Shown here in pieces: positions 63,083 to 64,000 of a DNA stretch of 64,000 bases (its first letter is position 1; the number at the start of each line of letters is the position of its first letter). The notes under the pieces were generated by a model that worked only from the letters and a program-made list of their open reading frames with translations, ran no database searches and was not told the DNA's origin. The stretch is from contig NZ_PGFG01000001.1 in the NCBI RefSeq assembly GCF_002797735.1, positions 1,178,001 through 1,242,000 on the forward strand, given 5' to 3'. This DNA comes from Thermoflavifilum aggregans (GTDB lineage Bacteria; Bacteroidota; Bacteroidia; Chitinophagales; Chitinophagaceae). Made by a program: the position numbers and the translations under genes.

Positions 63083-64000
63083 CTACCGTTTCATTTCGCG
63101 GGCAGTAAGTGTATAGGTGCCAGTTTGCGTGCTTTTCTGGCTGGTGGTTTGCTGTATTTGCACTTGCTCCCGGGTTGGCTGAAGGGCCGCTTCATGAGCA
63201 GATGCGGCTGGCTGGCTGTACAGGTTTGCCAACGTAGGTGCAATCACCAGCGAAACAATACTGGTAAGCTTGATGAGAATGTTCATGGATGGTCCGGATG
63301 TGTCCTTAAAGGGATCGCCAACGGTATCGCCGGTAACGGAAGACTTATGGGGTTCGGAGCCTTTGTAGTGGGTGACTCCGTCGATATCAACCCCTTTTTC
63401 AAAGGATTTTTTGGCATTATCCCAGGCACCGCCGGCATTGCTTTGAAATATGCCCATCAGTACGCCGCAAACGGTTACTCCGGCCAGAAATCCCCCCAGC
63501 ACTTCGGGTCCGAAGGCAAAGCCTATGATCAAAGGCACAATGATGGCCAGTGAACCCGGCAGCAGCATTTCCCGGATGGAAGCATGGGTGGAAATCGCTA
63601 CACAGCGGTCGTATTGGGGCTTTCCTTTTCCTTCCATGATGCCGGGGATTTCGCGGAACTGCCGCCGTACTTCTTGTACCATTGCCATGGCAGCACGGCC
63701 TACAGCCGCAATGGCCAGGGAAGAAAAAAGGAAAGGAATCATAGCTCCTACAAACAGGCCGGCCAGTACTTTGGCCTGGTAAATATCAATATGCTGATCG
63801 GCAGGATTAGGCATGGCGATGCCTACAAAAGCTGCAAACAGGGCTAATGAGGTAAGGGCTGCAGAGGCAATGGCAAAGCCTTTTCCGGTTGCAGCCGTGG
63901 TGTTGCCCACAGCATCCAGGATATCGGTACGGGATCTTACTTCTTTCGGCAGTTCACTCATTTCGGCAATCCCGCCGGCATTATCGGCAATAGGGCCAAA
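63083..64000 (-). CDS. hppA: Membrane-bound proton/sodium-translocating pyrophosphatase, 5' end outside window
   Basis: The frame is open to base 64000, so the N-terminal ~60 percent is missing; 305 residues are seen. Integral membrane pyrophosphatase that couples PPi hydrolysis to H+ or Na+ pumping. [15 protein letters not shown] at the edge, [59 protein letters not shown] and [21 protein letters not shown] are all H+-PPase hallmarks, and several membrane helices are present. The Lys in TAATGKG-type position (K+-dependent versus independent class: Ala precedes it) suggests the K+-dependent class, often sodium-pumping, but this needs an alignment. Confidence 0.95.
   Translation of the reverse strand, partial: FGPIADNAGGIAEMSELPKEVRSRTDILDAVGNTTAATGKGFAIASAALTSLALFAAFVGIAMPNPADQHIDIYQAKVLAGLFVGAMIPFLFSSLAIAAVGRAAMAMVQEVRRQFREIPGIMEGKGKPQYDRCVAISTHASIREMLLPGSLAIIVPLIIGFAFGPEVLGGFLAGVTVCGVLMGIFQSNAGGAWDNAKKSFEKGVDIDGVTHYKGSEPHKSSVTGDTVGDPFKDTSGPSMNILIKLTSIVSLVIAPTLANLYSQPAASAHEAALQPTREQVQIQQTTSQKSTQTGTYTLTAREMKR

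Overview
The window is chromosomal DNA from a member of the Bacteroidota, most likely family Chitinophagaceae; I cannot fix the genus. The indications are promoter-like elements of the Bacteroidota type (TAnnTTTG near -7, sometimes TTG near -33) in front of several genes, weak purine-rich ribosome binding sites, and lineage-typical families: DUF4199, DUF2490, TIGR00341/DUF389, a ComA-type phosphosulfolactate synthase, MqnA of the futalosine menaquinone route, a DUF1080 protein, and GH9 and GH2 enzymes with export signals. I saw no insertion sequence, prophage, integrase, CRISPR array or rRNA.

Layout. 1-2.5 kb: 5' part of a DEAD-box helicase (cut by the window edge) and a PLP decarboxylase. 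3-8.7 kb: exported DUF1080 protein, GH9 glycosidase and a large AsmA-like envelope protein. 8.7-10.7 kb: tRNA-Cys, a two-gene YeeE/YedE sulfur permease and lipoprotein MsrA. 10.7-31.6 kb: mainly housekeeping genes (manA, YraN, purB, DUF389, mqnA, glycosyltransferase, NlpC/P60 lipoprotein, dnaE, trxA, dcd, phosphopantetheinyl transferase with macrodomain, truB, methyltransferase, Nudix, dapF, nucleoside phosphorylase, TPR protein, comA-aroE). 31.6-42.9 kb: M1 peptidase, a glycosyltransferase/DUF4199/dihydroorotase-like operon, tRNA-Pro, argH, S9 peptidase, RluA-type pseudouridine synthase, xylulokinase. 42.9-47.3 kb: tRNA-Lys and a DUF2490-pstSCAB operon with a long, hairpin-containing leader. 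47.7-53.5 kb: SDR oxidoreductase, then a sugar block of secreted GH2 enzyme, sodium:solute symporter and a tiny two-helix membrane protein, then DUF486. 53.5-56.8 kb: accessory-looking stretch of ECF sigma factor, PAS-LuxR regulator, unknown lipoprotein and unknown beta-barrel-like protein. 56.8-62.9 kb: complete suf operon (sufA-like, B, C, D, S, E, sufT-like). The right edge is the 3' part of a membrane pyrophosphatase.

How the parts fit. The GH9, GH2, symporter and xylulokinase genes suggest uptake and use of plant or microbial polysaccharide breakdown products, although no SusC/SusD pair is present. Several pieces concern sulfur: YeeE/YedE permease, tRNA-Cys, MsrA, ComA and the SUF machinery.

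The least ordinary items are: a 54-codon ORF absent from long-ORF calls, placed behind a textbook promoter and coupled by ATGA overlap to the TPR gene; a nine-C tract and out-of-frame ATG start at the head of a lipoprotein that carries two tandem C-x5-W-D-x5-C units; a dihydroorotase-like protein that has lost all recognisable metal ligands; and the structured leader of the pst operon.
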